From Callipepla californica brunnescens (Eukaryota > Chordata > Aves > Galliformes > Odontophoridae), in the NCBI GenBank assembly GCA_023055505.1, contig JALIRH010000002.1:39677233-39741232 (forward strand): 64,000 bases of DNA. Direction: 5' to 3'. Under the pieces are notes generated by a model. It saw nothing but the letters and a program-made list of their open reading frames with translations. It did no database searches and had not been told where the DNA came from. Shown here in pieces: positions 26,201-41,200 of this stretch. The translations under genes and the position numbers were made by a program. Position 1 is the first letter of the stretch; each line of letters starts with the position of its first letter.

Positions 26201-29200
26201 GCAGTTCACACTACAATCTTTTAAGTACTGCTAACCTGTGGTGATCCTGTCTACAGTAAATTGTGTGATAAAGTATTTCTTGATAACAGCAAAGCCAAAA
26301 TCCAGATTTTTAAGTGTCTATCCTTAATTACTTATCCAAGGAACATGACAAACATGAAAATTGTGTTCCATCTCTACTAGTATGTCTTTGTTCTGCTCTA
26401 CATTGGAAATAAACTGGAGGAAACACACAAATTTTGTTTCCAGCAAATTTTTGCTTGCCTTGATACATGTGAATAGGCTATCTGTATATTGAGTATGACT
26501 ATAGAGTATATGTTTAAGCTATTGTAAGAAATAATGGTAATGTATTATTAAAGAGCAGTGTAACTAATTGTGTTTACTGTGATACGTTCAGACAGGACAA
26601 CTTTGTCTTCAGAATGAAGCTGGAATAAAGAGACTATGATTTAGCTATCATTAAAAAATATATATTTTTAATGTATTTTTAAAGACAGCAAGACACTAAC
26701 CTTGAAGCAGGAAACAAAAGCTTTGCTACTGGAAGTTACTAAGCTAATTAAGCGATTGGAGGCTGATCGTATGGAGGCAGAAAAAGCTTTGGAGCGGGAG
26801 AGACAGCGAAGGAAAAAGCTTGACATGGAAATTGACAGTATGTCACTTTGGAGGCTTCATCACTTCCCTGCTGCCGTGCAAAAAGGTATGACTACTGAAG
26901 CTAAGAATATTTATTATTTCCAGTCAGTTCATTACCAAGGAAAATAATTACAATATGAGAATAGTTGTCTTTACTGTAACAGAACTGCATTATTACTCCT
27001 TTGAATATGCTTAAATGTATATCCATGGGGGAAAAAAAAAAAAAAAAAAAAACCTATTAAAAAAACCTATAAAATAATGCAACAGTGATAAACTGCAGAA
27101 TAAACAGCGAGTTTATATAAAATAAAATATGTTCAACTTGAATATTTACATGAATTGTTGGATGTTACAATTGATAGGGTTCCTCAAAATTTCAGATTTT
27201 AAGGACATTTAATAGTACCTTCTGTGATTAACTGGCATCCACGCAATAGAATTAAAAAAGAAAAGAGGGGAAAAAAATCAACATTTACTTTGCAGCTGTT
27301 TGCTATTTGTCTTCTGACTCACAGATCATAGTGGGAAGTAGGAGGTATCATCTGAACCTAGACAGAAAATCTGATGCCTGTGGGAAAACATGTAACTGGA
27401 GTAAAATTATAAGCATGCATGTATTAGCATTATCTGTTAGCATGTAATGTGTCAAATGTCACTCATATTCGTTGACAGTCTTAAATTAGTGATTGGGTTG
27501 GATTACTGCTCTTTCTGAATTGTCACTTAACTATCACAGCCTTTGTACGTTTGTGTTCTCAATATAGTAAATTGCTGAGAGCAGTCTTAAAATCACCCAT
27601 TTTTAGTTGGGACCACCGATTCTTTTTAAGGTAACTGTGCCGTTTTTTGCCCTTGAATCTTGTTCACTTGTCTTTCAAACTTTTCTGTTTTTTTCTACGT
27701 ACTGTGACATCTGGTCTTAGGTCATATTTCTTACTCATTTTAAGTAGATACCCTGATTGCATAGAACAATCTTTTTTCTTTAGCATCATTAGTGTAGGAC
27801 TTAAGTGCATATTCTTAAGAATCTCAGCTAGTATTTCTGAGTAGTTATAGTAGTCTAGCCATCAAATTCTTGACTTTTCAATGAGAGGAAGGGTATAAAT
27901 GACTTCATGGTTAGTGGACCTATTTTTTAAACTTTTTTTTTTCCTCCCTAAATATATTTCATTCCTATAGCTATGGAAGAAGCAAGCACAACATCAAACT
28001 TGTATGCTTTTTCTACAGTGTGGCACCATAATGTTTCAAGTCACCATATTTGTTTGTTGTCACTGAGTAATGGGTGTCTCAGTGGCTGCCAAAGTTTCTT
28101 GCAGGTATCTTTCTGATTTTAAGGCCTCTTTCCCGGTTCCTTTACATTTGCAACACATCACATTATGTGAAGTACTGCATGGCTCTCTGAGGTCTCTCAG
28201 TCAACAACTATAAATCTTCAATTCTTTTTCACAGAAGTGCTTCATGTTACCCTGTAGCTCCTGTGGGAGTAGTTTTGTATCCAGATGTCTAACAAAATAT
28301 ATCACAGCAGCAAACAATAATAGGACCCTAAAATATAGTAAGCAAGACTCTTTCTGTGTTAATGCTGGTTTGGGGGATGGCAAATTATTCTTTTTTTTTT
28401 TTTTTTTTTCAGAATGAAAACAGTTGAGTTCTAAAGAAATCTAGGTTATTGAAGTCAGAGATGCAGTGGTCAGTGTGCCTTCACTAAAACAGTTTTCCTA
28501 TGATTGGTGGCCATCACAGCTCTGGAATGTCATCTTCTCTTTGTGGTCTACAGTATTTTTCTTAGTCTGATTGCTGTGGAGCAGTATTTATAGCTATTCC
28601 AAGAAAAAGGCCTCAGAGAATGTCAGTCGGATCTTCTCAGTTGTGTTTTTGACCACTTTTTGCAGTCTTGTTTTGGTATGTTGCAGAAGAGGAAAAATAT
28701 AGGCTCGGAACCATCATTATATCCCATTACATCTGTTTGTTACTTTGCATCTAAACTAAAATTAGAGATGGTGGAGAGTCAGTTAATATTCCCAGACGCT
28801 GATTTGCAAAGCATAGCAGTGGTTTGTCTGTAATTTTACTGTAGTTTTTAGAATTGTATTGGTTAGCAAAAGGGAGACAAAGATTAAGATGAAAAGAAGT
28901 GGTATAATTTTTAATAGTGAGTTCCTGGATGTGAAATCATAATCAACACCATGGTATGTATTCTGATGCTCATCATCCTGAGAGTTTGACAAGTTTGTCA
29001 TGGTCATTTGTCATACTTTTTTTTTTTTCCCCTAGAAAGGCAAAATGTGAGAATGTATGAGAATAATTTTTTGTTTTATATTTATTTATTTCCTTGTTAA
29101 TTTATGTATTTTAGCCAATGCCTAACTTGAGTTAGAAACAAGAAACTGCTCTTAAAATGTTACTGATTTACAGACATTGTTACAGTTTTTGGTTTGTTAG

Positions 29201-32200
29201 CTAATTTGTTTTTAAAGCAGTAGTTTCTGAAGGGCAGTTTATAATGTTCTGAAAACAAAGGGAGAGGTTGAATACAGGATCAAAATTAAAATTAATTCAT
29301 ATGGAGGTTAGAAACTGCTTTCAGGAAAAAATCCTGTGGCAACTGAAAGGTCAAATTTTCAGAAGCAAAAAAGCTGTAATAAGGTTAATAATAGGGCCTT
29401 GTTCTCCAGCACAGTAATATGAGCTGCAGAGCTCTTGCTTCCCAAGTCAACAGCAGTAATGCAAAATGCAAAAAAATAAGGAATCAAAATATTTTGGGGG
29501 GTTTCTGTACAGACCTGTTACTTTTGGTGTACTGTTTTCCATTCTCTCTAAATATCAAAGGTTTGGAAGAATAGAATAATGATTTTTAAGCACTGTTAGC
29601 ATGTGCAGTGATACAGTGTATTTATTAAAAAAAAAAAAAAAAAAAAAAGCAGCAGGGCAATAAAAGAGCAGAAGTTGCATTGTGAAGATTATCCTACTCT
29701 CCTCCCTTGATTTAGCAGTGGGCAGTGGCAGTATGATGTTGTGTCCTTAGAGTGAATTTGTCATTTTCTGGATTGTAATAATTCACAGTATTATCTGTAA
29801 AACAAAAAATATGCTAAAACAAGAGTTGAGGATAAAGGAAAAAGACCCCCAGGGATGTTATAATTATCCCTAATCTAGGTATTACAAACCCAGGAGATTC
29901 TTAATTAAGTGTTTGAATGACCCATTCAGAGTAGACATGGAATCCTGTTCTTTTTTCAGACTTCCCTTGATTTCTATTATTGCTGATTCCTACTGCCTTT
30001 ATGTCTTGTAGGACATTGAGGTAATTGCAGTGACATCTTCAGAACTTGACCTCTTCTGAAATATAATAAAAATTCAGTGTAAAGCACTTTTGTTTGGTTG
30101 TTTGTTTTTTTTTTTTTGTTTGTTTTATTTTACTGTTAGACATCACTCAGTATGATATTGAAAAGCCACTTACTCATACAATGTCTCTTCAACTTTTAGT
30201 GGCGATGAAATAACACATCTGTAAATTTGTGATTTATGTCTTGTTAACACAGCAAAATGTATCAACTGTTAAGGAATGGCACTGGATATTGCATAGCCAC
30301 TTCTCAGAGCAAGAAAACCTTTTCTTCTCAGTAAAATGCAGATGTCTCTCTCAGATTTATGGCAAGAGATTATTCCTTTTTAGATTTCTATTTTTTTCTC
30401 TTTTTCAGTGTTAAACATCAGCTACTGCATTACTGTTAGAGCAGAGTGTGTAATAAGGCTTTTTTTCTGAGCAAGATAAAATATATGCTGTCATTCAGCA
30501 GCCAATGATCTAGTTACATATTTTCTTGTAAGGGCCCTCAGGAAATTTATACCAGTGTAGGAGAAGTAAATGCAATGAAGTGAATTAAGACTGACATATT
30601 TTTGTATGGCAACATGAATATGTTCTTCCTGACGGCTTTGAATATTTATCTGTCTAGATTTTTTGAAGCCCCATTTAGTTCAGAAAGTGTTCCTGAACTG
30701 AGAACAGTTGTCATAATAAGGGAATCTGGGATATATACTTGCCCTGTTCTTCCTCTGCATCCGCATACATCCAATTGCTGGTGACTGGGAAGTTTAGTAC
30801 ACCTCTTTTTGCGTAGTAGTAGACTCTCAAGATGTGCCTTAAGGCCAAGTGTTTTAATTCCCTTCGTAAAAACAAAGCCACCACTCAACTCTGAGAATTT
30901 ACTTGAATGATGCAGTTAGATCATTGAGTTTCAGAACAGCTCCACTGCAAATGTACTATTTGGTGATGTCTTTTGTAACCAGTGTCCTCTTTTGGCCTTT
31001 ACAGTACTTTACAGCAAAATTTTGCAAGTCTTAGTATTGTAACAGTGTATTTCCTAATCTCACTAAGCATTCGTGGTGTCACTCAAATACACATTTTCTT
31101 ATGTTAATTATCCTTTAAACAGAATATGAAGCATGCGCTCGAGATACCTTAGAGCTACAACGGCATTTTGATTGCAAAAGCCGTCAGTTGCGAGAGGTAC
31201 AAAACCAAGTACTTAGGATAGAAGCAGTCAGCAGAAAGATTCAGGAGGATGTAGACTTCATGAAGAAACACAGCCCTCTGCTGGAAGAAAAGTTGAATCT
31301 GGAGGGTGAAGCTGTGAAGGATGTGTTACTGGCTTATGAAAAGGTGAATACAAATCATAGGAAAAAAACAATCACAAGTTGTATACCCTTTTAGAGCAGC
31401 ATTATTGTGGCATCACCAGTCTGTTTAAATTCTGTACACACAGGCTGTGAATTATGAGCTTCAGTTCATACAGAATCCAGGGAGCATAATAATAAATGTC
31501 TCATAAGCACATGTAGAATGTAATTCTAAATTTGTAAGCTCATTCCATGCGTTTAGGTTTCTGTTCTTTTTCTTTTTTCTTTTTTTTTTTTTTTTTTTTG
31601 GCAGAGAATGTAGATGACACATATCTGATGTTTGCAGAGATTCTTGATTCTTTTCAGATTCCTCACAGATATCGAGGTTTGTTCCAGAACGTTGAAAATG
31701 TGGAGGTTGTCAAAGAAACTAAGACTGAATTATTTTCAAGTGTTGGTCCCTTTCTTTTCCCCCCTGACTTATTGGTAATAACGACAATAATAAACACTTA
31801 ATGTGGATAGTTGCAGACTGAGTAATCAAAGTGCAGCAGAGTTGTAGATAAAAATTGGTATCAGAAAAGGAGGAGTTCTGTGTAGCCAGAAGTTCAGATT
31901 TTAATATTGATTATTTTCTATATGTGTTTTATTGCAATTAAAAATAACAAATCTAGGGATTAATCTATTTCAAGAGGCTGCATTTACACTCTAAAAATGA
32001 TCTTACGCTTCCGAGTGATTCTAAATAAAAAATATTTAAAAATTTGCTTTATTTTTAATTTCTCATGTATTCAGTTAGCAACAGTCATGTCAAAGAACTT
32101 CTAAAATAAGTGTTCTATATTATATCACAAAGATAATATTGGAATTGTTATAGAGTAGTGTCCTTCTGATTCATTTCCCTTGCTTAATTAAATATGACTG

Positions 32201-35200
32201 GGACGTGATCATTACACTGTGTGTGAATGACAGCTTGCAAATTCCTTTCTTCTATATTTTTGGAAATAATTCTTTGCACACCAAAACTTGCATATGGTTC
32301 TGACTATGAAACAGCTGGTAGTTCAATCACTGATATATTTTTAAGATACCAACTAATTAAAAATCAATTTGGTTATTTCCATTTTCATTTTGTGTCCTTT
32401 TTTTTTTTTCTTGTTAATTTCTTAGGATAAATTGTATGCAGTAAAAAAAATTAAGATGCTTTAAAATACAGATTTTTTTCCAAAGACTGTATTAAATTCA
32501 TACTTTTTCAGTGTTTTTTCTTTTTTTTTTTCCTTTCCAAAAAGATACACCATGTATCTTAAGGGGACAGATTTTGTATTCCTGTAATTCATTTCTATAT
32601 TTCATTTCAACAAAGCTTCTAATTAACAAATTGTGTTCTAATTTACATGCTGTTCATCTCTCCTTTTTTTTTTCTTGTTAGTTTTTTCTTTCTTTTCTCC
32701 CATAGCCTTAGGAAAGCAGCTCATAGTGAGTTTTCTTTACAGTTGAAATACTAACTTAATTTTGAATCTCTAGTTCTTAAAATCCAGAAAACTAGTATCC
32801 ACACATTTCTTAACACATTTTTTGTTGACATCTGTAATATTTTTTTAAAAGCCAAGACAATAGGCATGTGTATAGCTCTAAGCACATAGCAACTGAGTGA
32901 CCCAGTACTGTTGTTTCCAGTGAAGATTTTGCTGTTTGTCTGCATTGTCTTATGCCCCTGTTTTACACAGGTGTCTGCAGGGCTTGTACATGCTTTAGGG
33001 TGGTTAGAATATTTAAGTAATGATTCTGTCAGGCTACAGAGAAACCTCCATGACTTCTTTCAACTTATTTCTTTCTTTCTGCTCCAGAGGTCACTATCTT
33101 CCCATGGAAGCAGCCACTTTTCACACTAACTTGTATGTTTTGCTACAGAATGAATGGCCTCTTGGTAACGCTTCCTAATGTCACGCAGTTTTACAACATC
33201 CTGTTGTCTTTTGCTAGGGTGTTTATTGCAGACCATGTAGAATTTGTTGTTATGGTATCACAAAATGCCGCTTCTAATTTAAACTTCAATTTTAAGTTTG
33301 CAATGAATCAAATGAATCTAGATTTTTTTATTTTTAGTTCTTATTATGGTCATTGCATGATTCTTGTATGATGTCTTTCAGAAAACTTGTTTCCTTTGCT
33401 TAGGCATCAAAAATATATTGTGATGTTCATTCTGAGCTCATGAAAATTCAAAAGACAATGAAAAGAATTGACAAAGAAGCTAAAAAGAAGATGAAATCTA
33501 TGTATGAGAAAATTGAGTGTTCTGAGATGCTACTGAGTCAATACAAGTAAGAGCTATTCAAAACAGTGTTACGCTTGCTAGATTTTAGTAGTGACAATGA
33601 AACTATAGAAAATTTGAATTTAGAAAGCATTTTAAATTCTGATTTTTGTAAAATTGAATAGTTATACCTAAAATATGTTTTTCATCTTTGAGTTGGAAAA
33701 GACCTTTTTTTAAAGGTCATCGAGTCCAATTCCCATGCAATCAACAAGGGCATGTGCATCTAGATGGTTTCCCAGGCCCTGATCCAGCCTTGCCTTTGAA
33801 GTGTCCAGGGATGGAGCATCAACCGTATCCCTAGGCAATTTGTGCTAGTGCCTCACTGCCCTCACTGCAAAAGACTCTTTGCTTTGTTTGTCTTTGTTTG
33901 TATTAGCAAAATAAGGAAGGGCTAAGGTGCAAAAATATGCCCAAATGTAATGTTTCACAGATCGGTTCCTGAACTGTTTTGTTTTGTTTTTTAACATTAT
34001 TTTACTTCAGAATTTTTATTTCTTCTAACAGAACTTCGTAGATAACTGGGTGATTCTAGACAGCCTTATCACTCTTTGTGCTTCTAAATGTGACTGTGAA
34101 CTACAGTGACAAGTCTTTATGCAAGCACAGATGTAAAATATGTAAGAGCTGTTTCTTATTGAAAACATCTGTGCCAAAGAGGATTCTTGTGTGTATTTAT
34201 ATGAATTTACATGTCAGCCCTTCTTTTTTGAGAAGACATCAAACTCCAGGAAATTGTTACTAGAAAAAGCCAACTTTGTGATTATCTATGTTTATAGGCT
34301 ATCAGCAGCCTACCTGACTTTCTAAAAAGACAGAAAATAAACAGTTGCAAGTAGTTTGTACACAGGTTTATTATAGTTCCTGTATTCTGGCAGTGAAATA
34401 CCATTTGTCTACCAGGCTCATCTACCATGAAGCTCAACATCAAATCTTCAAATAGCTGAGTTGTAAGAGATTTGAGTGCCACCAGTGACCTTTTCATTTG
34501 ATGTTCTGATTAGGAAGAATTGACATATTTTTAAACATGTATTGTAGCGATACACAATAGAATAAAGCAAGACACATAGTAGAACTTGAGAACAAAATAT
34601 TTGGTGCCCTCAGTGTAGGAATGCACTCTCAGGGGGAAAAGAAGAGGGCATAACTGCTGTAACAGTTTTCTGGTGGGTTTAGATTTTTGATATGAACAGA
34701 AATGCACAATGTATGTGTTCTGTTTTACCTGGTTAAGGTATTTCCTATTTGTACCACATGACAGTGATGTAGATTGTTGTGTATCTTGCAACCATTTTTG
34801 TTTGTGTGAATGTAAGCAAAGCCGAGAAAACCAACAAAAAACTTGACACACCAATGAGTTATGTCAGGCATTTATTCCCTTTATTTACAGCTCTGAGTGC
34901 ATGGGTATTGCTCACTGAACATGCACACTGAAGGGAGAAGTGACTTCATATTTAAAGGCATAGCACATACAAATTTGTTACATTCCAAGGACTAGGACAG
35001 AAATTCCAAGAAATGATTGACTTCTCTGGTGGTCGTGGTATTAAAGCTAATAGTCATTTCTGCTGTAAATTTCCAACCTTTAAAGGAGACATAGCCAAAA
35101 TTGGTTCCCATTGATGTTACGTTGAGCTGAGGCATCTGTTCTGCCATTTTGTCTTCAAAAACAGGACATCTATTCTACTTTCTTGTTTTCACTTGACAGC

Positions 35201-38200
35201 AAGTTTTGTGGCCTCTGCGTTTTGTTCTTGTGCTTGCATTTGCACAAGTCTGCTGTCCTACAGCTTGTATCTGCTCAAGTTATTCTCACAATATTCTCAT
35301 AATTCATAGATTAAACTAAAAATGCTAAGGAATATCAGTATTTAGAAGAAAAAAAAAGACATTTTTTCCACCCCTCAGTGAGGAAATTAATGGTCAAATC
35401 TTATGTTTTTCCATCCATTTGATAGACTTGTAACTAAAGTCATACCTACATTGCAGAAGTAGATTGTTCAGCTGCCATCTAAGAAAGATCAGAATAATGT
35501 AGTGTTTATAGGTGTGAGAAAGGCAGATTTGTGATGTCACAGTGTTGAAAGGCTGCTCTTCAGTTGTAAAACTTTTTTATATGTTGAGTACCATCAGTAA
35601 GAGAACTGAAAATATTGGGGGAGAGGTATATCCCACAGCTCAGTCTGTTATTTTTGCATGTATTAACTATGGCTGATAGTAGCATACTTTTCCATGGGAT
35701 TGTACTTAGAAAAGTTGTAGCTGGTATGCAGTATGCCTGTTACGTGTCTGTCATCAGAATAATTCCAAGTGCCGTTTATAAGTTTCTGTTGTGAGTACTG
35801 AGACATGAGAGAGTTTGAAGAGCGGGCATTTAAAGTGCTAGGTTTCATGTTCGTGATATAAACATATCCTGTGACCTTTGGCTCTTGAATTACTAATCAA
35901 AGTTTTTTTCTTCATCGAACAAAAGTAATGGATAAACACCAGTAGTCATTGTAAAATTTTAACTGATTTTCCTCTATTTCTTTTACCTTTCACAGAAACT
36001 GTTCTCTTACACAGCTGTAACAAAAGCACAACCTATAATGAGGCCTAACAGTGTCTTGTGGGAGTGTTTTCTTGACTATTGTACTACCTCTGTGTGAATT
36101 TATGGGCGTTTTTTTTTCTGATAATTCAACATCTGCTGATATATCTACTAGTCAGAGTAGAAGTAAGGTTTATTATAAGATTTGAGTACTTTGACTTTGC
36201 CTGCTCTCTGCAAGTTCATTTTTACATGAAGAGTTGGTGTCTTAACTTGAGTAATGGCACCAAAGGTAATAGTTATAAGATGATGCAGAAAAAAAAAATC
36301 ATAAATGGCATTTGTCCATAAAATGACAGTGAACTAGATCGGTTAAATAAAGGTACCTCTGAACTAGATATAGCCACTAGTGGAGGAAAAAAAATAGACT
36401 CTTGTTTTAATAAATGTGTTGAACAAAAGTCTTCTATTGAACTTGTAGTTCAATAGAATGCCTGTTCTGAAGTCCAATTAGAAGCTTCAGCGTTGGCAGA
36501 CTTTTTAAGTACAAGTGAATGGGTAGCCTGAGTAGTTTTGATTTCTGGCTGAAATTGCATGAACCTGCCAGATTGGGTGTTTTGAAATTCTCTCATGCAT
36601 ACCTGCTCAAGAAACGTAGTAGAGAATCAAAATAAATCTTTACTAATTCAGATCTGCTTTACATTTTCCTTTATGGAGAGGGACTACCTTGGAATATTTC
36701 CAGATAGATGGATTCACTTCGTGTGTATTTCTATTAGGAATGAGTTAAAGCGTTCTGAATTTATTTGGACCGAATACTGTATGAAGTTAAAAGAAACAGA
36801 GGAGAAGATTATAAAGGATGAAAAACACCTTGAGGAGTTAGTGAAGCAAAAAGCAGAAATCCAGGAAGATGCAAAATGTTGGAACAGCAAAGTGAGTCTT
36901 GAATATTTATAAACAAGCAAGTAAATGAGTATCTTTTATTGAAAAGTACATAAATGCCTGAATATTTTTGTATGTTTAAGAGTTATGATCATCTGTAAAA
37001 GTAAAAAAAAAAAAAAGTTTTGATTTAAAAATAAGAAGTGGTAGAATTGCACAGAACTCTATTGTTCATTCTTGTACTGTACTGTTAATGTTCATCTCTA
37101 TTTATTAAAGTTATCAATCATCCTACATTGCTTTGAATGACCTACGTATTTTTAGTTGTATGCATATCTACCTAATATTGCTTATCCTCCAAAGTCACCT
37201 GAAGCGTTCATTTAGCAGTGCAACATGAATGTCCTTTTGAATTTTTTTGTTATTATTTCTTTTGTCTTGAGGTGACACATGAAGCATGCAGAGTAATAGG
37301 CTGCTGTACTTAAAACTCCCTTATTTTCTCCAATATTTGTCTGACATTCCCTTTCAGAATCTTGTATTGTTGTACATGACAGTTCAAAATATTGAAGTGG
37401 AGATCCTCATGCAGTCTGACTGGGCATTTTCAGGAAGCAAGCTGAAAGGAATGTTTAGGTGCCTAAAACAGGATTCCTACAACAGAGCTTCTCATATGTA
37501 CATGTATATATGTGTATATGTACACATATATATTTATATATCAATAGCAGTATTAAAAAATAAAAAATAAAAAAAATTGGAGTCTCAGTGGAGATATTCA
37601 GAAGCTGTTTGGATATGGTCCTGCGCAACCTGCTCTGGGTGGGCCATGTCCAAAAATAGGTGGAGAGATACAGTCATATTAGACAGTCTCTAATGGGTTT
37701 CTTTATGCCTTTTGTTTCCAGTACTCTGTTCAAGTTTTCTTTCTTACTGGCATCAATTATTGTTACTGATAGAATGCTTTCAAATGTAATCGTGTCTTGT
37801 AATACTATTTAAAGAAGAGGACAGACTTCAAACATAGTGGTATAAAATGAAGAGGCAATTAAGTGATTTAAAAGAAAAAGAAACAACTGAACAATGTTCA
37901 TAATGTTCAAGTGCACAAAATAAATTTGGCACGTAAATGTCTTAACTCTGTATTACAATTTGATGACACCTTCACACCTTATATCTTTCTTTGAGAACCA
38001 TATAGCCCATAAAAGATCCAGTGACCAATTTGTGTCATGCTCCAGACAATTTAGTATATTACTCTGGTGGTCATCTTTCACAGCCACTGCTAGTCGTGTG
38101 TTTCTAGGGTTCTGTTTGTAATCTGTTTACAGACTTTTCTTCTTTTTTTTTTCTTCCTTTGTAATAAGCCTCGCATACTTTAATGCCAGACATGAAAAAT

Positions 38201-41200
38201 GAATATGTGTAGTAGATGGAGGTCATTGTAGAATACTAAAGGTGCTTCTCTCCTCAGTCTTTCTGAACATAATGGTTTCAAATTCCTAATCTTTCTTTCT
38301 CTGTGAACTCTCTTTTTTATTTATTTATGAGTTTGAGTGGACCTTTAAAGTTCACCTACAGCTAGATTAGGTTCTCAGAGTCCTGTCCAACCTGAACTTG
38401 AGAGTCTTGAATTTGGGTCCCTGAAATGGGCATACTACTTCAACTGAGACCTTGCTACGTCTTCGGCTTTCGTAAACTAATTAGTCCTGATGTGTAGGAC
38501 TATCTAATAGATATTTTTAACTAGATCTTTGCATAATTATTTCCTATTTAAAATCAATGAATCACTGTGACTGTCTGTCTTGTTTAACTGGTCCATAACC
38601 AGTCATTTCCTGTTTTGAATTTGTGTATCATATACCTCCAGAATGTAGCACTTTGTTTACCTTTAATTTAATCTTGATTATATACTAGCTTCTAGTTTAT
38701 CATATTCCAGTTAAAAACCCATATGTCTATGGAGATTGTATAGGTAAGCTCTGCTAAGATATCAATGTTGCTTCAGCCTCTGCAGGGTAATGAGAGGGGA
38801 ATGATGCAAAGCACCATTCAACTTCCGTATAAATCTCTATGTTAGCTCAATAGATATTAGGATATTAAGGAAAATCTTAGAACTGAGAGGAATTAAAGAT
38901 AATCTGTTCAATTACACTATGTACATCATGTATAAATTAGAAGACAGTGAGAGCGTGCTTACTGATACTGTGAGGTCTAAGGATTCACTTTGGATACATA
39001 ATAATGGGAACGTGTGTAAAATAGCATTACATGAAATATCTCCAGTTACTGTTGAATAGGCTGCCTTTTAATCATAATTTAAAGTACATTGTTTAAATTT
39101 TATGAAGAAATATAGGAGATATCTGTATTACTTAATTACTTAAATTTTATTTTAGGTAGAAGATTTGAATAAGAAAGTGACTACACAAGCTGATGAGAAC
39201 GTACAGATATTGGATGATTCTTCTAAATTGGTTAAAGCTATGGAAGAATTGGTAAGTTCCTTATTTTTTTATATAAGTAAAAATTTTTGCATACTTGCAT
39301 CATTGATGTTGACCTGATTTATTCTGACTTATACTAAAAGTATCTTAATGTTTTAATGATCCTTAGACATCCAGCAGGGAAATTGATCTACAAAATAGAA
39401 AGCAAAAGCTTCTCAAAATCAATGAAGCACTGGATGTTTTGAAACACGAAAATGAAGGACTCCAAGGAGAAAGTGAAGAGCTTTTGCAAAAACTTGGAAA
39501 TTGGTAATGTTAGCAATATAAATATTGGAAGCAAGTGTTGTTTTATCACTGGAAGCATGCTTACCAAATAGAACCTTGCTTTTATTTTAAGTTTTTCTAT
39601 AACACACCATTTCAATAACATCGGGTCACTTCAGGCTGAAATTTATCATTGGCATTTCTTGCTCTTCATTCGAAAGCAAAATAAAAATTCTGCCAAAACT
39701 AGAATACATAGTTGGACTAAAGAAAATTGTGAAGTTTCTGAAATTCTCTTTGGTAACATAAGCTTCAGTCCCAAAAGCAGTTCAGTAAATCTCCTATGGA
39801 CTTTACTTGTATTTTCATATATTTGTGATATTTACAAAAGTAGAATCTGAATATTGTGTATCTTTGTTTGCCTTTGAATACTTGTAAGAAATTATGCAGA
39901 TATTACTTTTTTTTTTCATTTAAACACCAGTGTCTGTTGGTTTGGGTATCTGACTAAAAGCCCAACAATAAAGAAGAGTGTTGTTTGTATGGAATTTTAT
40001 TTGAGTAATACAGAAATTGAGAATCTTTGATCTTACTGGAGTTCTTGGCTAAATAAAATGTGTTTTAACTAAAGACTGTAAATATTGTTCTCCTGGTGGT
40101 TTTGCCATTAAGAGCCATGTGAGAGACAAAATGTTTGTTTATGCTCAAAACTTTTAAATGCTCTTACCTGCTACTCATCTCTTGGTTTATATTGACAATA
40201 TTTGGCATGTCAGACCACTACTGTGAACCTCTGAGCCTATGCAACAGAGATTTGATTTTTTCCTGGTTTCAGCTATGGCTGTGCCAATTGCACACCAATG
40301 TGTTGGTTGTTGCTGAGCAAGGAGAGCTGCTGTCAGGTTACGCCACAACAGACTGTAATTATTTGTTTCTCACAGTGAACTGCCAGTTTCTTTAAACTCC
40401 CCCAAACTTATCATATGTGGTGGTTTACAAGTGAGAAGTGAAAGTGTTCTTGTAGTTCTACCTTATGTTTTCAGTGAGAAAAAGAAAGCAGTGTGGAGGT
40501 GAAGTATTTGCCTTGCATGATTTTATTTCCCCAGTATAATCTTGGAAAGAAGTAGTTTTTATCTTAGCAACATGGGACCAGGCAAACACCTGATATGAAT
40601 AAACTATCAAAGCTTACACTCATGAATGAAGTAAGTTTGAAGTTTTGAGAGGGACCTTGATGTATTCAGCGTCAGATAAATGGATAGTGAAACACTGCCT
40701 TTACTTTTGATTTTCAAATATTTTAGCTTCGCTTATTTAAGATTGAGTTTTTCTTTTAGTAAGCAGACTTTATAAAAGTATTTTATTTTAACAGTTCAAG
40801 AACAAAGAAGACATATCAGTCAGAAATCAAAACTCTCAGCAAAAGCATACAGAAGTCTGAAGAGCAAACAGAAAGACTAAATGAAGAGCTTTGTAAAGCT
40901 GAATTATCTTACATTGAAAAAAGAGCAAAGTATGAAGAAATCCAAGAGGAAATAGCCGCAGAAAAGATCTCTTACAAGGTTGCTATTTTTTATTTGATTT
41001 TAGTGTGGAAAAAAAACCACACCTCTGCAGCAGAGAATTACTAAGCAAGCAACAAAATCATAAGCAAATAATAATCTAGGATTTCTGTGTTTTCCTGTGT
41101 ATTTTAAAACACTTGAAAATATGAAAAATAACGGTAAACTCTGGAAGAGAAAATAAATGTGCTGTTACATGGTCACAGGTTTTGTCAAGCTAGAAGTTAA

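Larger units (their letters stand above)
26886..31122 (+). other. Intron E-F (4.2 kb)
   Basis: Contains poly-A runs at 27,032-27,052 and 29,627-29,648 and a poly-T run at 28,391-28,409. No transposon body is visible next to these tracts. No exon with fitting phase was found. Confidence 0.65.
36892..39155 (+). other. Intron H-I
   Basis: Holds an AT/GT microsatellite near 37,500-37,545 and two CR1 scraps (37,579-37,652 plus; 38,325-38,445 minus, degenerate). Confidence 0.65.

Noticed and set aside
26689..26700. Alternative acceptor four bases into exon E
   Set aside because: It breaks the phase with exon D; the acceptor at 26,684 keeps the frame.
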